From Micropterix aruncella (lineage: Eukaryota; Arthropoda; Insecta; Lepidoptera; Micropterigidae), in assembly GCA_944548615.1 (NCBI GenBank), contig OX155976.1:6856952-6920951 (forward strand): 64,000 bases of DNA, in the 5' to 3' direction. Positions 1 to 11,060 of the stretch are shown piece by piece (the stretch's first letter is position 1; each line of letters begins with the position of its first letter). Position numbers and translations under genes: made by a program. Under the pieces are notes generated by a model that saw nothing but the letters and a program-made list of their open reading frames with translations, searched no databases and was not told the origin of the DNA.

Positions 1-1
1 T

Positions 2-3000
2 AGGATCGCGGGTTGTGCCCAGATGCCTCGGAATCCGCACATTTTGAGCCATTTGCAGTGTTTTCAGCCAGTCTCTCCAGCTATGGAGTACTTCTGGTGG
101 AACCGGTTGGTCCCAGGTCACGCCACTCGCCCATATTGACTGCATTATGACCTTTGCCCTCAAAGTTATGGGGCTCAGCAAACCTAAAGGGTCCCATAAT
201 GACATAATGAGCCTTAACGCCTCTCTCTTAGTGGGAACCCCGATTCCTGTCTTTAAATTATCACCCAGTTTTTCCATACGAAGGTTAAAAGCCAGCTCAT
301 CGGTCGCCGGCATCCACACTAAACCAAGTAAACGCTGAGCACCAAGTTCGTTTTTCTCTAGCGCAATCGTCTTGTTGCCGCATTCTTCCCGCTGCAAAAC
401 ATCCAGTACTTCGGGATCATTGCTCGCCCAGCCGGTCAATTTAAAGTTACCTTGCTCATTGATCCAATTAATATCTTTGATTAATTTCCGTGCCTCTGTC
501 GCCGTTTCTGCTCCATGAATAAGGTCGTCCATATAAAAATTATTAATTATAGCTGCTGCAGCCTCCGGATATTGATCTCGGTATCTCTCTGCGTTTTTAA
601 TACGCACAAATTGGGCTGAGGCGGGGGAGGAACGAGACCCGAATATTAGGGTTCTCATCCGAAAGGTTATGGGTTCGATGTCTTTACGGTTACCTCTCCA
701 AAGAAATAGTTGTCGGTAGCTATCGTCTTCCTTTATCCGTATCCGTAAAAACATATCGGCGATGTCTGCGGTAAACCCGATCGCGTGTTCGCGAAACCTG
801 CCTATTATTCCTACTATATTATTGAAATAATCCGGGCCGGGCAGTAGTTGTGTATTTAAGGACACCCCGTGCACTCGTGCAGCGGCGTCGTGAACAATTC
901 GCACCTTCCCCGGCTTGGCGGCATGGCTCACCCCAAGGTGAGGGAGAAACCAAATATTTTCACGCCCCGTCAAACCGTCCGGAGGTACTTCTTCGGCGTA
1001 GCCCGCCTTTATATATTGACTCATTCTTAGGCAATATGCTTTTTCATATTCCGGGTCTTTTTCCATTTTCTTTTCCACTGAGTTCAACCTCGCGAGCGCG
1101 AGCGGTCTACTATCAGGTAGTCGTCTTCGGTCATCGTTCCATAATAAACCAGTTGTCCAAACACCGTCTTTTAGAGAAGTGGTTGCTTCCAGTAATTCTT
1201 CTGCCCTATTTACGGCCGCCGTTTTCCTTTGTTTAGCGGGCCACATTTGCTCTAGATTAATATTTTTTTCTAGCAAAGCGTTTAGTAACGAATCATCGCT
1301 GTTTCCATTAATGCAGAAATTATAAACCGTCTCTTTCGGGCTATTAAACGAACTTCCCCCGATCGGTACCCAACCTAACTTTGTTTGTGATAGGTGTAAC
1401 TCGTTGTTTATGCGCGAAACATTACGCGAAACCATCAGGTCTCCGCAGTCCGCTCCTAGTAATAATTTAGGTTGCACGCCGATCAGCTGTTTTGCCTCGT
1501 ACGCGGCAACGACCGCCCGCCGTGTTCCTTTGCCTGAAAAACACTTTAACGTCGGAAGGTCCAAATTTTTCACGCTATATCCTCTCACCTCAAAAGGCCG
1601 ATTACTCAATGCGCCCTTAATTGTAAAGTTTACAGCCTCTGCATCTTGCGTAGTGACTCTCATCCCTTTCACTCCGGCAACTTCTATCGAGCTTCTCAAA
1701 CCCCCGATTCCTAATTCTTTTGCTATTTCCTGATCTAATAGCGTGATCGTGGAGCCGCTATCAAGAAGGGCGTATATACTCTTTTCCCCGCAAGGTCCTA
1801 TTATTTTAATAGGTAATACTTGTAAAAGTACTCCGTTATAAGCTACGGTATTTGCGACAATATCCCGTTGCCCGTCTGCATTTACCGTACTTCCGTTGTC
1901 GTTCGTCGCCTCTGCGCTGCCCGTCAACAGAAAGTGAAACTTGTTTATTGGATATTTTTTATACAGCGGGCAATTATGGCGGCTATGCGCGGTCGCTAGA
2001 CACTTAAAACATACCCTTGCTTTTTTTGCAGCGTCCCAGCGTTCGGTAAGTGAAAGTGCTTTCAGCCCTTCGCAACGGCTGATATAATGTTCGCCTTTAC
2101 AATAAGCACATTTTGGGGAGTTTTTGTTATGAACGTGCATTACGTAATTTTTTCGAGGGACCTCTTTGCCTCTCTTCTCTTGCGGTCTTTCCTCTCTCCT
2201 TCCCGAGTCCCCGGCGCTGATTCCGGCGTCTAGTGCCCTTACCGCCATCTCTTCTAGCCACCTCGCGAATTGAACTAATGCTGGGTCAGATAATCCTGAT
2301 TTGTTTCTATCTCCTACCCAATGTATAACTAAGTTCCTTGGCAACTTTGATACTAATGTCGTAAGCAACTCCGGGTTACACAAATGCTCGGTTTTATCCA
2401 AAGAACGTACTGTCGCCACCAAGTTCTTTACCTGACATGCGAATCTTAAGAGTTCTTCAGCATCTAAACCTTCTTTAAGTTCTCTTATTTTCCTTATCTC
2501 GGCTAAAGTGCGTTGTAATATTACGTTCCCATTACCGAAAAGCAATTCTAATGACTTCATGATTTCTCCTACATTTTGTGGAGCCATCAATAAGCCTGAT
2601 ACACTGTCGCGAGCCCTACCTTTAAGAGCAGTTTGTAATCTTAATAAATTCTGTTCATCACTTAATTTTAATATCTCTGTTGATTGAAAAAATATGGATT
2701 TAAACGCTATAAAGTGTAACGGGTCTCCCGAGAATGTTGGCAATTCTTTATTAAATTGCGGTTTTAATGAAGCGACTGAGATTAAGCGACTTACCCTTTC
2801 GATAAATTCTTCCCCGGTCTCCGTAGTTGCGCCAGCCTTTGAGCTGGCCGCCCCCCGTTGATCGCTCGACGTCTTCTCAGGTGCGATAAGTGCGGCGGCT
2901 CCCGCCGCCGGACTCACCGCCCTGTCTCGCCTTGCGCCTTCCGCTTGCTCCCGTTCGACCGCGCGCGCGGCGTCTCCCTCTGCCGCTCCTGCCGACGCGC

Positions 3001-3478
3001 GCGCTGCGGCTTCCGACGCTGCGTTTCCTCCCTCTGCCGTAGGCGTATGGTAGTCTGCCCACTGCGTCGTGCGTTCGGCTGCATCTCCGTCTTCGGCGAG
3101 GCTCCTCTCTCTTCCCCATGCGCTACCTCCCTCAGTGCTCCCAAATGCTTCAGATACCACTTCTAGCATTCGCAGCGCGTGCTGGCTATCGGCTTCTAGC
3201 ATCTCCATTTCCGCATCGATGTCCGCTTGTCCGACGGCGTGTCGCGCCTCTCGTTTCCTCCTCTCCGCCGCCTCCTGTGACCTCTGCTTTTCCAATTCTG
3301 CGTTGAGGTCAGCCTCTTCCGCCGCGCGCTGAGCTTCCATCTTCTTCTTTTCCGCTGCAACCTTAGCCCGCTGCCGTGTCACTCTTCTCAATTCCTCTGA
3401 GGCATCTTTTATCTCCTGCATCCTATCGCTCCTTTGGCTGCTTCTCGATGCTGCATGAGATCCGTTTACAGAACTCAT
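2..3478 (-). CDS. BEL/Pao LTR retrotransposon gag-pol polyprotein, 3' part beyond window
   Basis: The minus strand reads open from an ATG at 3478 to the window edge, about 1,159 codons. Seen in order: an N-terminal Arg/Glu/Ala-rich region of coiled-coil type (about residues 15-110); an acidic Ala-rich linker; a gag domain with LPTFSGDP near 2745; zinc knuckles of the BEL type near 1965-2115 (CxxC...H...C followed by CFKC...H....C); an aspartic protease with LLDSGST near 1755; then reverse transcriptase with YMDD at 524-535. The protein would make capsid, protease, RT, RNase H and integrase; the last two would lie mostly beyond position 1. In BEL/Pao elements this polyprotein drives cytoplasmic reverse transcription and integration. 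I read no stop or frameshift in the parts translated by hand. A retained frame of this length suggests a recent insertion. Family assignment rests on the zinc-knuckle, protease and RT wording. Confidence 0.93.
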   Translation of the reverse strand, partial: MSSVNGSHAASRSSQRSDRMQEIKDASEELRRVTRQRAKVAAEKKKMEAQRAAEEADLNAELEKQRSQEAAERRKREARHAVGQADIDAEMEMLEADSQHALRMLEVVSEAFGSTEGGSAWGRERSLAEDGDAAERTTQWADYHTPTAEGGNAASEAAARASAGAAEGDAARAVEREQAEGARRDRAVSPAAGAAALIAPEKTSSDQRGAASSKAGATTETGEEFIERVSRLISVASLKPQFNKELPTFSGDPLHFIAFKSIFFQSTEILKLSDEQNLLRLQTALKGRARDSVSGLLMAPQNVGEIMKSLELLFGNGNVILQRTLAEIRKIRELKEGLDAEELLRFACQVKNLVATVRSLDKTEHLCNPELLTTLVSKLPRNLVIHWVGDRNKSGLSDPALVQFARWLEEMAVRALDAGISAGDSGRREERPQEKRGKEVPRKNYVMHVHNKNSPKCAYCKGEHYISRCEGLKALSLTERWDAAKKARVCFKCLATAHSRHNCPLYKKYPINKFHFLLTGSAEATNDNGSTVNADGQRDIVANTVAYNGVLLQVLPIKIIGPCGEKSIYALLDSGSTITLLDQEIAKELGIGGLRSSIEVAGVKGMRVTTQDAEAVNFTIKGALSNRPFEVRGYSVKNLDLPTLKCFSGKGTRRAVVAAYEAKQLIGVQPKLLLGADCGDLMVSRNVSRINNELHLSQTKLGWVPIGGSSFNSPKETVYNFCINGNSDDSLLNALLEKNINLEQMWPAKQRKTAAVNRAEELLEATTSLKDGVWTTGLLWNDDRRRLPDSRPLALARLNSVEKKMEKDPEYEKAYCLRMSQYIKAGYAEEVPPDGLTGRENIWFLPHLGVSHAAKPGKVRIVHDAAARVHGVSLNTQLLPGPDYFNNIVGIIGRFREHAIGFTADIADMFLRIRIKEDDSYRQLFLWRGNRKDIEPITFRMRTLIFGSRSSPASAQFVRIKNAERYRDQYPEAAAAIINNFYMDDLIHGAETATEARKLIKDINWINEQGNFKLTGWASNDPEVLDVLQREECGNKTIALEKNELGAQRLLGLVWMPATDELAFNLRMEKLGDNLKTGIGVPTKREALRLIMSLWDPLGLLSPITLRAKVIMQSIWASGVTWDQPVPPEVLHSWRDWLKTLQMAQNVRIPRHLGTTRDP

Positions 3479-5362
3479 CTTGGATTTTTTGAGTAATTTA
3501 TTTTTTCCGAAACAGGAACTATTGTAATATCTCTTCGTCACATTCGGCTGCGAATGACCACTTTCGGTTAGATCCGATCAGACCTCTCGCTGAATGACCG
3601 GAACGACCATTATTTCATCTCCGCTCGTTGCGGAGAGGGCGTGATACTCCTTTGTTAATAATTAGTGGACTGTACAATAATTACTCACGCCTTTGTTCTT
3701 CTTCGATATCCTGAGTCGAAAACTCCGATTTTCCCTTGTAGATGACGATGATGGTGATTAGGAGAGCAGGTGAATGACGAAACCTTGCACTGAATTTTAA
3801 TGTCTTTATTTGATTCAAGGTACACGTACACATCAATCTCGATACACGACTGAACACATTTCCAACATTATTGCCCAGAGTTAATATGAATGTCTATTTT
3901 ATACGAGCTAAGACAGTTTTCCGATCGGCCACCTATTTGCGGCGCTCTCAAAATCTTACTGACTGACTGACGAGTTCAGCGTCAAAATACAGCTGACCAA
4001 CTCGTCTATGCCCCCTGGTCCGGGATTGGCTATACTCGGCACCGGCTAGCAACAAAAAAATACATACCACGCCCCTTCGAAGACACGAGGGCGTGTGAAA
4101 CTTAGGCTTAAATGTGTTTTCAGAAAATCTTAATATTTCAAATTCAAACATAATATGCTAGGTTCTATCAACTGTCTAAAATAACTATAAAGATAATATT
4201 AGCTACATCTAACGAGCGAGAAACATTTTAATTTAAATTGTACATGCAAGTTTTAATACATACTTATTCTAGTGTTAATTTTATTTATAAAATATGTTAT
4301 ATGAAGGGTCCGTCGCTTTCTCAAGTACTCGAGTGGGAGACACAATACTTTTATAGCGCTTCAATCGCATATTTTGGTTTTTGATTATGGCCCTTTTAAA
4401 GACCACCCCAGAGCACCTAACCCTCCGCCGTTGCCAATAATTTACGGCTCTTGTTTCTAGACGAACCTTTTTTTTTCTTTTTCCAGGCGGACGAGACGGT
4501 TTACCAGCTGATGTATGGCTTCCTTGGTCTATTGTTATTATGCCACTGTTAGACCCTCGGCCGTCGTAATTTCTGCATCCTCATCCCTTTCTCAGAACCC
4601 CGGCCTTGCCCCATTCGAGTATGTCATATATTAACCATATTTTAATCTCGGGGTGGCCTCCACGCCGTTTGAAGTGTCTTTATTGGACGAATTATCTGGT
4701 ATTTATTTAAAATCTGTAAAATTTATTTATAGCACGACTGGCTTCCGACAGGTTAACCTATTTTTAACTTTATTTTTAATATCTAACTAATCGAGGAGTT
4801 TTATTATGTAAATCATCCACATCCTTTTATTGAAAATGATATTTAAAAAAATACGTAGGTTTGCGCTCTGAAATACGCATTATGCCCGCTCCACACATTC
4901 GCCAGTGATGGCCGCATCGCCTATGTCCCTCTCGCTCTTTCCCATACATTTTTCTGACGTCATAGCGGTGCATGATTGGCCATCATCGGCCATTGTGAAA
5001 AAGGGCCATTACGTAGGTATGTCACTGCTCACTTGCTCGGCCATGCGCGCAAATGCGAGTGCCCACGGCTGATTATCTGAGTGATCTGCGCGGCGTCAGC
5101 TCGTGCGGCGACACGCGGGCCATGTAATCATTTTCATACTAAATATATGAAACCGAATTCAATCCCACGCGTTGCAACACGCGGCGTGGCCCTAATATAA
5201 TTGCGGCTTAATATATCTTTAACGAAGCGATGGCACTCGGTATATTTAAAAAACATTGTAATAACTGCTCTTAACTTTGTAATTGATTAAACTTATCTAT
5301 TTGTCATTTTGAATTGTTTTATAGCTGACCATAACTATGACTATCTGATGACTATGACGACA
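3479..5362. other. BEL/Pao leader and probable 5' LTR, then AT-rich spacer
   Basis: This lies upstream of the BEL/Pao start codon in the minus sense and should hold the leader, primer-binding site and 5' LTR. I could not place LTR ends or a primer-binding site because the partner LTR is outside the window. A minus-strand AATAAA lies near 3805. From about 4750 the sequence is ordinary AT-rich DNA without a recognisable gene. Confidence 0.45.
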
Positions 5363-5440
5363 CACATAGTGGTTACACAGTGGTTAGGTCGTCTGATCTT
5401 ACTTTGTATGGTTCCGGGTTCCTGTTGGCATAAAATTAAC
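5363..5440 (+). repeat. possible tRNA-derived SINE fragment
   Basis: A stretch with TGGTTAGGTC followed about 35 bases later by GGTTCCGGGTTCC resembles a Pol III A box and B box at tRNA-like spacing. No cloverleaf could be drawn and no poly-A tail or target duplication was found, so this is only a suggestion. Confidence 0.25.
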
Positions 5441-7199
5441 GGAATTGCATTTACATTCTGCCGAACGAATGCAAGACACACACTTACACGCATATATCAC
5501 GCACACATACATATAAACACTTCATAATAGGGTTGGTTGGAAGAGATCGTCGTATGACTATAAAACAGCCCATTGTGAAATATCACAATAATGAGTATAA
5601 ACCAACAAACAAACGATAATGGTATTTTGAACGCTTTTTAATTGATTGCATAATTTATAAAATATTACGTAGCGTGGGTATTCTAAAGGTTTCTTGAACT
5701 GACCACTTAAGTAAAGAAATAGACAACAAATTACGAAAATTGAAATAGGAACTATTGACTTGCAAGATTGCCATTTGTTTGTGGCGTCTTTTTTATAAAT
5801 GGATTTTTCGAGAAACTTTAGAAAGCACTGATTGATTATATAAAAAAAACAACCAATAATAACATTCAATCGTTAGTGCCGATTACATGACAGAAATAAT
5901 ACGCAGCGAAAGAATGTCATCAATTTGTCTGTCTGACCATTAAACCTGTGTAGGTACCGAATTAGAAATCGACATCTTTATGTAAATAATAATAAAATAA
6001 TAAGAGCTATAATTTTAAAATTCGTTTGTTATTATAAGTATATTTTATTTCAAGATAGGATACCGTAAAGCTCCATTAAAAGTGCGCCGCCATACTGTTA
6101 TAGAACATTATTCAATTTTTGGTACTATTAGTGCCATCTATACGCTGTGTTTCGTAGTAAAATTATAGCTGCCAAATCGTAGTACTGCGTTGAGCTATCT
6201 ATACGTTATAAATTTTAATTAATTTAGGGGCTAAATAAAAAATGTGGCTAAGCGCGCAACGCTAGAGAATTAACCAGTCAATATAATGATAATAGTCAAT
6301 ATTAAAATAAAGCACACTCACCGCTTATGTACATTGTAGTAGTAATCGCGCCTGAAAGTTTTCGAAATCAGTTTAAAGCCTTAACGTCCAAAAAAATGAG
6401 AAACTTTTTTGAATCTAAATTGTAAATTGCTTCCTTATCGAGGGATTCGTTTAGAAACTTTTTTAATTAATGCTTATATTTTTCAAAAAAATCATAAAAC
6501 TAACGTTCTTCAGATATGGTCGTTCCCAGGTATCATGCCACATTACAACGGCAACTAAATTCACTCTTAAATGGAGCTCACCCTCATTCCAAACATATTC
6601 CAAATTCCATTCTCACCTACAACATTGCCTTTTAGATGACATCTATTTTACACATACTGTGTTTCCAACTGCGTTCCGAATATTGCTTGGTTTTTTTTTT
6701 CAATGACAAAATCGAAGAGAAACGCGTCCATCTGATTGGTTGGAATCGATTGAGATTTATAAGCGGGAGAAACTCAGCGCCTGTCGTCGACATCTCAAAA
6801 GGAAAGAGGGGAGATAGGCGATCCTCTCGCAAAATTAATTTCATAGCGAAGGCCATCAGAATACGCCTCAATAAACAGCTCAAGGACTTCCCGCGCGCAC
6901 GGAGATAATGGGAGAAAAAAGTGCCTAACAACTTTCTCGGGCTGTAGAGGATATCGTCGCTATCGAGTACCAACGATCGTAGCGATAAGTACAATATACG
7001 CAATTAATAAATTAGGCGGAGGACTACTTTCTACATTTTACTTTTCCGGTCCACCAATCGACGAGGAGATATAGCATTATGAACGCGCCAATTTATTTTT
7101 TCGACATTTATTCGACGGAAATATCCATTTTGAGTTACACCCCCCTTCCCCTCCCCCGAGACGATTAACCCCTCAAATATGAGGCGTCCCTTAAGGGAT
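5441..7199. other. AT-rich spacer, no recognisable gene
   Basis: Short open frames occur (for example 6632-7003 minus, 5558-5869 minus), but none has a family motif and they look like chance frames in AT-rich DNA. A short C-rich stretch lies at 7140-7165. Confidence 0.6.
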
Positions 7200-7345
7200 G
7201 CCTTGGCAAAATGTATACAAAATGTATATAAATTTATATAAATGTAAATGTGCGCCGCTTTATAGTAATCCGCTCTATAGTAATGCTATAGCTCTATAGT
7301 AAACCCCGCTCTATGTAAATGTAAATGTAAATGTAAATATAAATT
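7200..7345. repeat. tandem low-complexity repeats
   Basis: Short tandem units are visible: ATGTAAATGTAAATG-type hexamers at 7315-7340, and repeated CTCTATAGTAA units at 7270-7305. Confidence 0.75.
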
Positions 7346-7421
7346 TATAAACATTTTGCCGTAGGCAACCCGAGCTAATCGCCATTCATTTGAGGGGTTA
7401 ATACTATTTCCAGATGGAAGT

Positions 7422-7472
7422 CTGTCTATGTGTCTGTTTGTCTGTCTGTCGTCTGTCTGTGTATTTTGCTCC
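7422..7472. repeat. (TCTG)n microsatellite
   Basis: An imperfect run of TCTG/TGTC tetranucleotides spans about 45 bases. Confidence 0.85.
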
Positions 7473-7570
7473 AAGATAGTGTCCCAGTGACCCAAACCAT
7501 TCCATTCGATCATTACAGCCATTGAAAATGTCTTTAACCTTTCTCGATGTGATACGTAAAAGTGCGACAA

Positions 7571-7966
7571 CTAGAGCTGTCAACTACAACGGGCGAACCT
7601 GTCACCTCAGGAAGTTTTAGCGAAATTTGATCTTTCTCTCCCGTGAGGTGAGCGCAGAAGACTTAGGACGAAACAGTCCACCGTCAAGCTCCGCCACGTG
7701 CCCATAAGAGACCATCGCCTTATCCGCGAGATAGCCAGGTATGTTGCTCAGCGGAACGTCACTCGCGCCCTTACTTCCAGTTGCGAATAGATTACTCACA
7801 GCAGTGAAACGGTGTCAACCGAATCTATGACGGACCACGGTATCCTGATGGTCGTTTCAAGAGCAGTCACCGCAAGGTCAGCAACTACCCCCGCTCTATA
7901 GAAAACAGTACTGTTTCCAGACTCCCCCGACTGTTAGTCCGAATGCACAATCGATTGGCTTACCAA
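7571..7966 (+). repeat. repeat A copy 1, 3'-truncated with internal deletion
   Basis: It begins with CTAGAGCTGTCAACTACAAC, preceded by A, and follows the repeat A order to CAATCGATTGGCTT. Part of the middle is missing compared with the copies at 17034 and 43752. No coding potential is evident. Confidence 0.85.
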
Positions 7967-7974
7967 TCGTCATA

Positions 7975-8100
7975 TGAAATAACGTGGCTTTCTTTTGGTA
8001 AAAGAATTTTCAAAATCGGTTCAGTAGATACAGAGATTACTCCATACAACCTCATAAACTCACAAACTTTACCTCTTTATAATATTAGTATAGGTAGGTA
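7975..8100 (+). repeat. 3' tail of a common lepidopteran retroelement (RTE-like)
   Basis: The sequence runs through 'cggttcagtagatacagag' to cctctttataatattag and tatagg. From my knowledge of moth and butterfly genomes this ending is typical of an abundant RTE-type LINE or its SINE. A second copy lies at 39815-39905. It directly abuts repeat A copy 1. Confidence 0.55.
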
Positions 8101-8737
8101 CTAATAAGGAACACAATTGGTTCGTTGTTATGAATCATAAATGTCTCATAAGACATCCACTGGCGTGATTCAGAAATCGCTGATGATTCATGTCCGCCTT
8201 ACTTCATGTATTGATTTTTGAGTACGCTCTCGGACGAATAGGGGTAGCGAACGAAGAGGAAACGTGCCAAAGGCTCAAGCCACGCCGGACGGATCGCAGT
8301 CAAGCCAAGCAATACATACGGTCCTATTGACCAACCACACCGGTCCTTCCACACGGATGCCGTTCTTGCCTTGCCAGTGAAGTCTCAGAACCGTAAGAAA
8401 TTATCATCGAAATAAGCCACATACACATATACGCAAACGAGTGAATCGAATCGCATAGGATACGGCGGAACGGTACGCATCCGAGGCTGATTCAATAATA
8501 GCGCACGGCGGTGGTAAATTCGGATGCCTCGGGCGCCCCGTTCGCTTCGTGCCCCGCGCGCATCCCCGAATTGATTGGACCGCTAGAGATGGGAAGTTTT
8601 TAGGTTAATTTCGTTTGTTTCGCGCCCCCGTACATACCGCAGGAGGTAGAGAGAGATAGCTGGGACGTAGTAGAGCAGCGTTGCCGATATTGCATACAAT
8701 CAAACTTTTATTTACAAGATTTCCACGATTTTAACAC
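8101..8737. other. spacer, nothing recognised
   Basis: I see no coding motif or terminal repeat here. Base composition is less AT-rich than the neighbouring spacers at about 8220-8600. Confidence 0.5.
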
Positions 8738-9011
8738 GCTTTTATTAGGTCGACCTGTGTGCAATGTTCATTCCAAGACTTTTCTAACAAGTCCAAACAC
8801 AGCTATGATACGATGTTCCATCATGAAGTTCCAGTTCATATCTTCCGACTCCATCACCAGATCAGTTCGACAGTACCATATTATTGTATTGTCATCAGAA
8901 CTACATACAGCTGCCAATTTTCATGACGCTACGATCCTTGGAAGATGGTTAAATTAGTTACCTTAGATTCCATTACATAGTTAGTTACATACAGGTCGAC
9001 CTAATAAAAGC
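8738..9011. mobile_element. MITE with 21-bp perfect terminal inverted repeats
   Basis: A perfect 21-bp inverted pair at 8738-8758 and 8991-9011 contains TTATTAGGTCGACCTGT and its complement, enclosing 274 bp in all. The interior is non-coding and is repeated almost exactly at 32425-32680. The superfamily is unknown because the target duplication is unclear. Confidence 0.88.
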
Positions 9012-9365
9012 CTGTTAAAAATGATCGACACTGCTGTGATCGATGCTGCCAGAACTGTCTTCGGTTGCCTCAAACCTACTCCCTTCGGAAAGCTTTATCC
9101 GCTCGTCTGCATCGCTTCCCATGCAATACGTCGTGATGTCCGGGCTTGTTCTGTAATCCTAAAGATGAGAGTCGGACCAAGACACCCACTGCGCCGGCAA
9201 GAACCACACTACAAATGCCTCAAATCGCGAAAGTCATTCTTGAACCGCACACAACCGCTTCAAGGCAGTCAATTTTTGAACCGCATAACTTAATGGAGGG
9301 CTTCACTTGACGAGGATGTTAAGGAACAGATAGCACTAGGCGATAGCACTAACCTATACCACCTG
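9012..9365. other. spacer between MITE and LINE fragment
   Basis: An open frame of 90 codons at 9021-9293 has no motif I recognise. The phrase TTGAACCGCA occurs twice about 35 bases apart near 9240-9285. Confidence 0.4.
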
Positions 9366-9530
9366 GCGTAGTCTCAACAGATTGAAGGTGGGTGCGACAA
9401 GATGCTGAGCCATTCTCGTCCACTAGAGTTATACAGAGAATCCAATATCCGACTGTGGAACGCTGCAGGATAAAGACCACATCTGATCCTGCCAGCAGTT
9501 ATCGAAGCCTAGCACACAAGTGGCGATCGA
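9366..9530 (+). pseudogene. LINE ORF2 C-terminal fragment (CDCG-type zinc region)
   Basis: Translated with stops, it reads SLNRLKVGATR and then ENPISDCGTLQDKDH. This matches the minus-strand fragment at 15200-15480 (SLNRLRVGVTRRR...NPICDCGTLQDEDHL). Such Cys-rich ends follow the reverse transcriptase in Jockey/R1-type LINEs. Two in-frame stops mark decay. Confidence 0.7.
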
Positions 9531-9725
9531 CAATAATAATAATAATAATAATTAAACGCTTTATTTGCTCAAACAAAAAGGCAAGCTTATTGCTAAAAAG
9601 CAATATCTTACATCTAACCTTAACCTAGTGGAATAACATGTTATGCGGTAAAAATGAACTAATAAAATAAATTTTAAACATTTAAATTCGGCAGGAAAAC
9701 AAAACAGTAAATTTAAGAAAAAACA
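9531..9725 (-). repeat. 3' tail of a CR1/L2-like LINE
   Basis: In the minus sense it ends in AATAAAGCG-type sequence and (TTA)n; in the plus sense it reads (AAT)n, AAACGCTTTATT and GGCAAGCTTATTGC. Related tails occur at 18538, 20877/21721 and 40935. The terminal trinucleotide array is characteristic of LINEs that end in short tandem repeats. Confidence 0.7.
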
Positions 9726-9726
9726 G

Positions 9727-10325
9727 ACAATATGTATGCATACGATTCATCTTCGGTCTACGTAAGTATGATCACGTGTCCGACTATAGGGCACAGTTAA
9801 AGTGGTTGCCAATACGCCAAAGAAGAAATGTTCATATACTGGCTCTCCTATATCGTGTACTCACCCAACTAACACCATCCTATCTCCAGGAGCTTTTTGA
9901 ACCACTAAGTTCCCACGGTCTCGTACTTCGGTCAGCCTCTGACAGTTTATTAAAAATTCCGAGTCATAATAGTGATTTCTATTCCTATTCTTTCTGTGTC
10001 CATGGTGCAAGACTCTGGAACGATCTCCCAGCAAATATACGAAACTCGCCTTCTTTACCATCGTTTAAGACTCACCTTAAGGATTACTACCTTTCTAAGA
10101 AGTAACCAGTTCTTCCCTTTCTCTCCTGTTCCTCTCCCAATTTTCCTCTCCTCGGGCACTATTAGTCTTAAATTCTTCCACTTGTCTGTATGTTATGTAA
10201 TAATCTTTATTTTCACAATGCGCGCATGTACCACTATGTTTAGGTTAGCTGTAAGACATTGCCATGTGGCAATAAGCTCGCCTTTTTTGTATACTTTTTA
10301 AGTGCAAATAAAGAGTTTATTACTT
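9727..10325 (+). pseudogene. CR1/L2-like LINE 3' end: last part of ORF2 and 3' UTR (copy 1)
   Basis: The frame reads VCIRFIFGLRKYDHVSDY, then LKWLPIRQRRN, SYSFCVHGARLWNDLP and a stop at 10103-10105. This is the conserved region after the reverse transcriptase in CR1/L2-type LINEs (R..L.WLP.R.R...HGARLWN.LP..IR). The 3' UTR carries GCCATGTGGCAATAAGCTCG and ends with AATAAAGAGTTTATTA. The element is 5'-truncated, as expected for target-primed reverse transcription. Near-identical copies lie at 38575 and 42800, so the family was recently active. The exact LINE clade is uncertain. Confidence 0.85.
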
Positions 10326-10349
10326 ATTACAATAAACCTATAATAACGC

Positions 10350-11060
10350 AGGGGACGCAATAGGGAAAAATAAGGAAAAGTTTATGAGCGTGGGTTCAAG
10401 TGTTCTTTGAGGCTGCGTTTGAAGCAAAACAAACTGGATGCTATCCTTATAGGCGTGGGTAAAGCATTCCACAGACAGGCTCCACGTACAGAGAAGGAGT
10501 GCGAGAAGAAATCAATACTGTGACTAGGGATTAAGAGCAGTAGGTTATTTTCAGATCTCAGAGGGCGCCCGTGAGAAGATAGAGGTTTGAACCTACTTAT
10601 AAGATAGTTCGGAGGGGCCTCCTTCAGGATTCTGAAGAGCAAACCCACGACTCTCGTATCTCTCCTTTCTCGGGTCGTCAGCCAGTGAAGTCTCCTTCTG
10701 TACTCCGTAATATGGTCAAACTTTCTCAGGTTATAAATGAATCGAATGCAGACACTTTGCAGCCTTTCTACCCTGGTGGCTAGATCTTCCTTGATGTCGA
10801 GAAAGACAACATCTGAATAATCAAAGAGAGGGAGGAGAATAGATTGGCAGATTGTTATTAAGTTTTTTAGGGGAGAAAATTCTTGAGTTTCTTTATTGCA
10901 TGAAAGCGACCAAAGAGTTTACGTCTCATCTCCTCAATGTGTGGCTGCCACGAAAGATTTAGGTCGAGATATACACCAAGATTTTTAACCTAGGAGCTGA
11001 TTGAGACCTCATCCGAACCTATGCCAATCCTTGGTATAGAGTTCATCGACAAGGCCACCC
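10350..11060 (-). pseudogene. CR1/L2-like LINE reverse-transcriptase C-terminal region, related second family
   Basis: The minus strand reads VKNLGVYLDLNLSWQPHIEE near 10985, then a stop or frame change near 10865, then a continuous frame LLPLFDYSDVVFLDIKED... through LHWLTTRERR and FSVRGACLWNALP to a stop near 10382. These are the thumb and C-terminal motifs of a LINE RT. It faces the opposite way to the copy at 9727-10325, so two LINE 3' ends point tail-to-tail here. Protein similarity to the neighbour is moderate, so it is a different subfamily. Confidence 0.85.

Noticed and set aside
850..1733. Plus-strand frames of 128 and 109 codons
   Set aside because: They lie antisense to the open BEL/Pao polyprotein, which has clear motifs; the plus frames have none.
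2858..3332. Arg/Cys/Ser-rich frames on both strands
   Set aside because: They are out-of-frame readings of the GC-rich Ala/Glu linker of the BEL/Pao gag.
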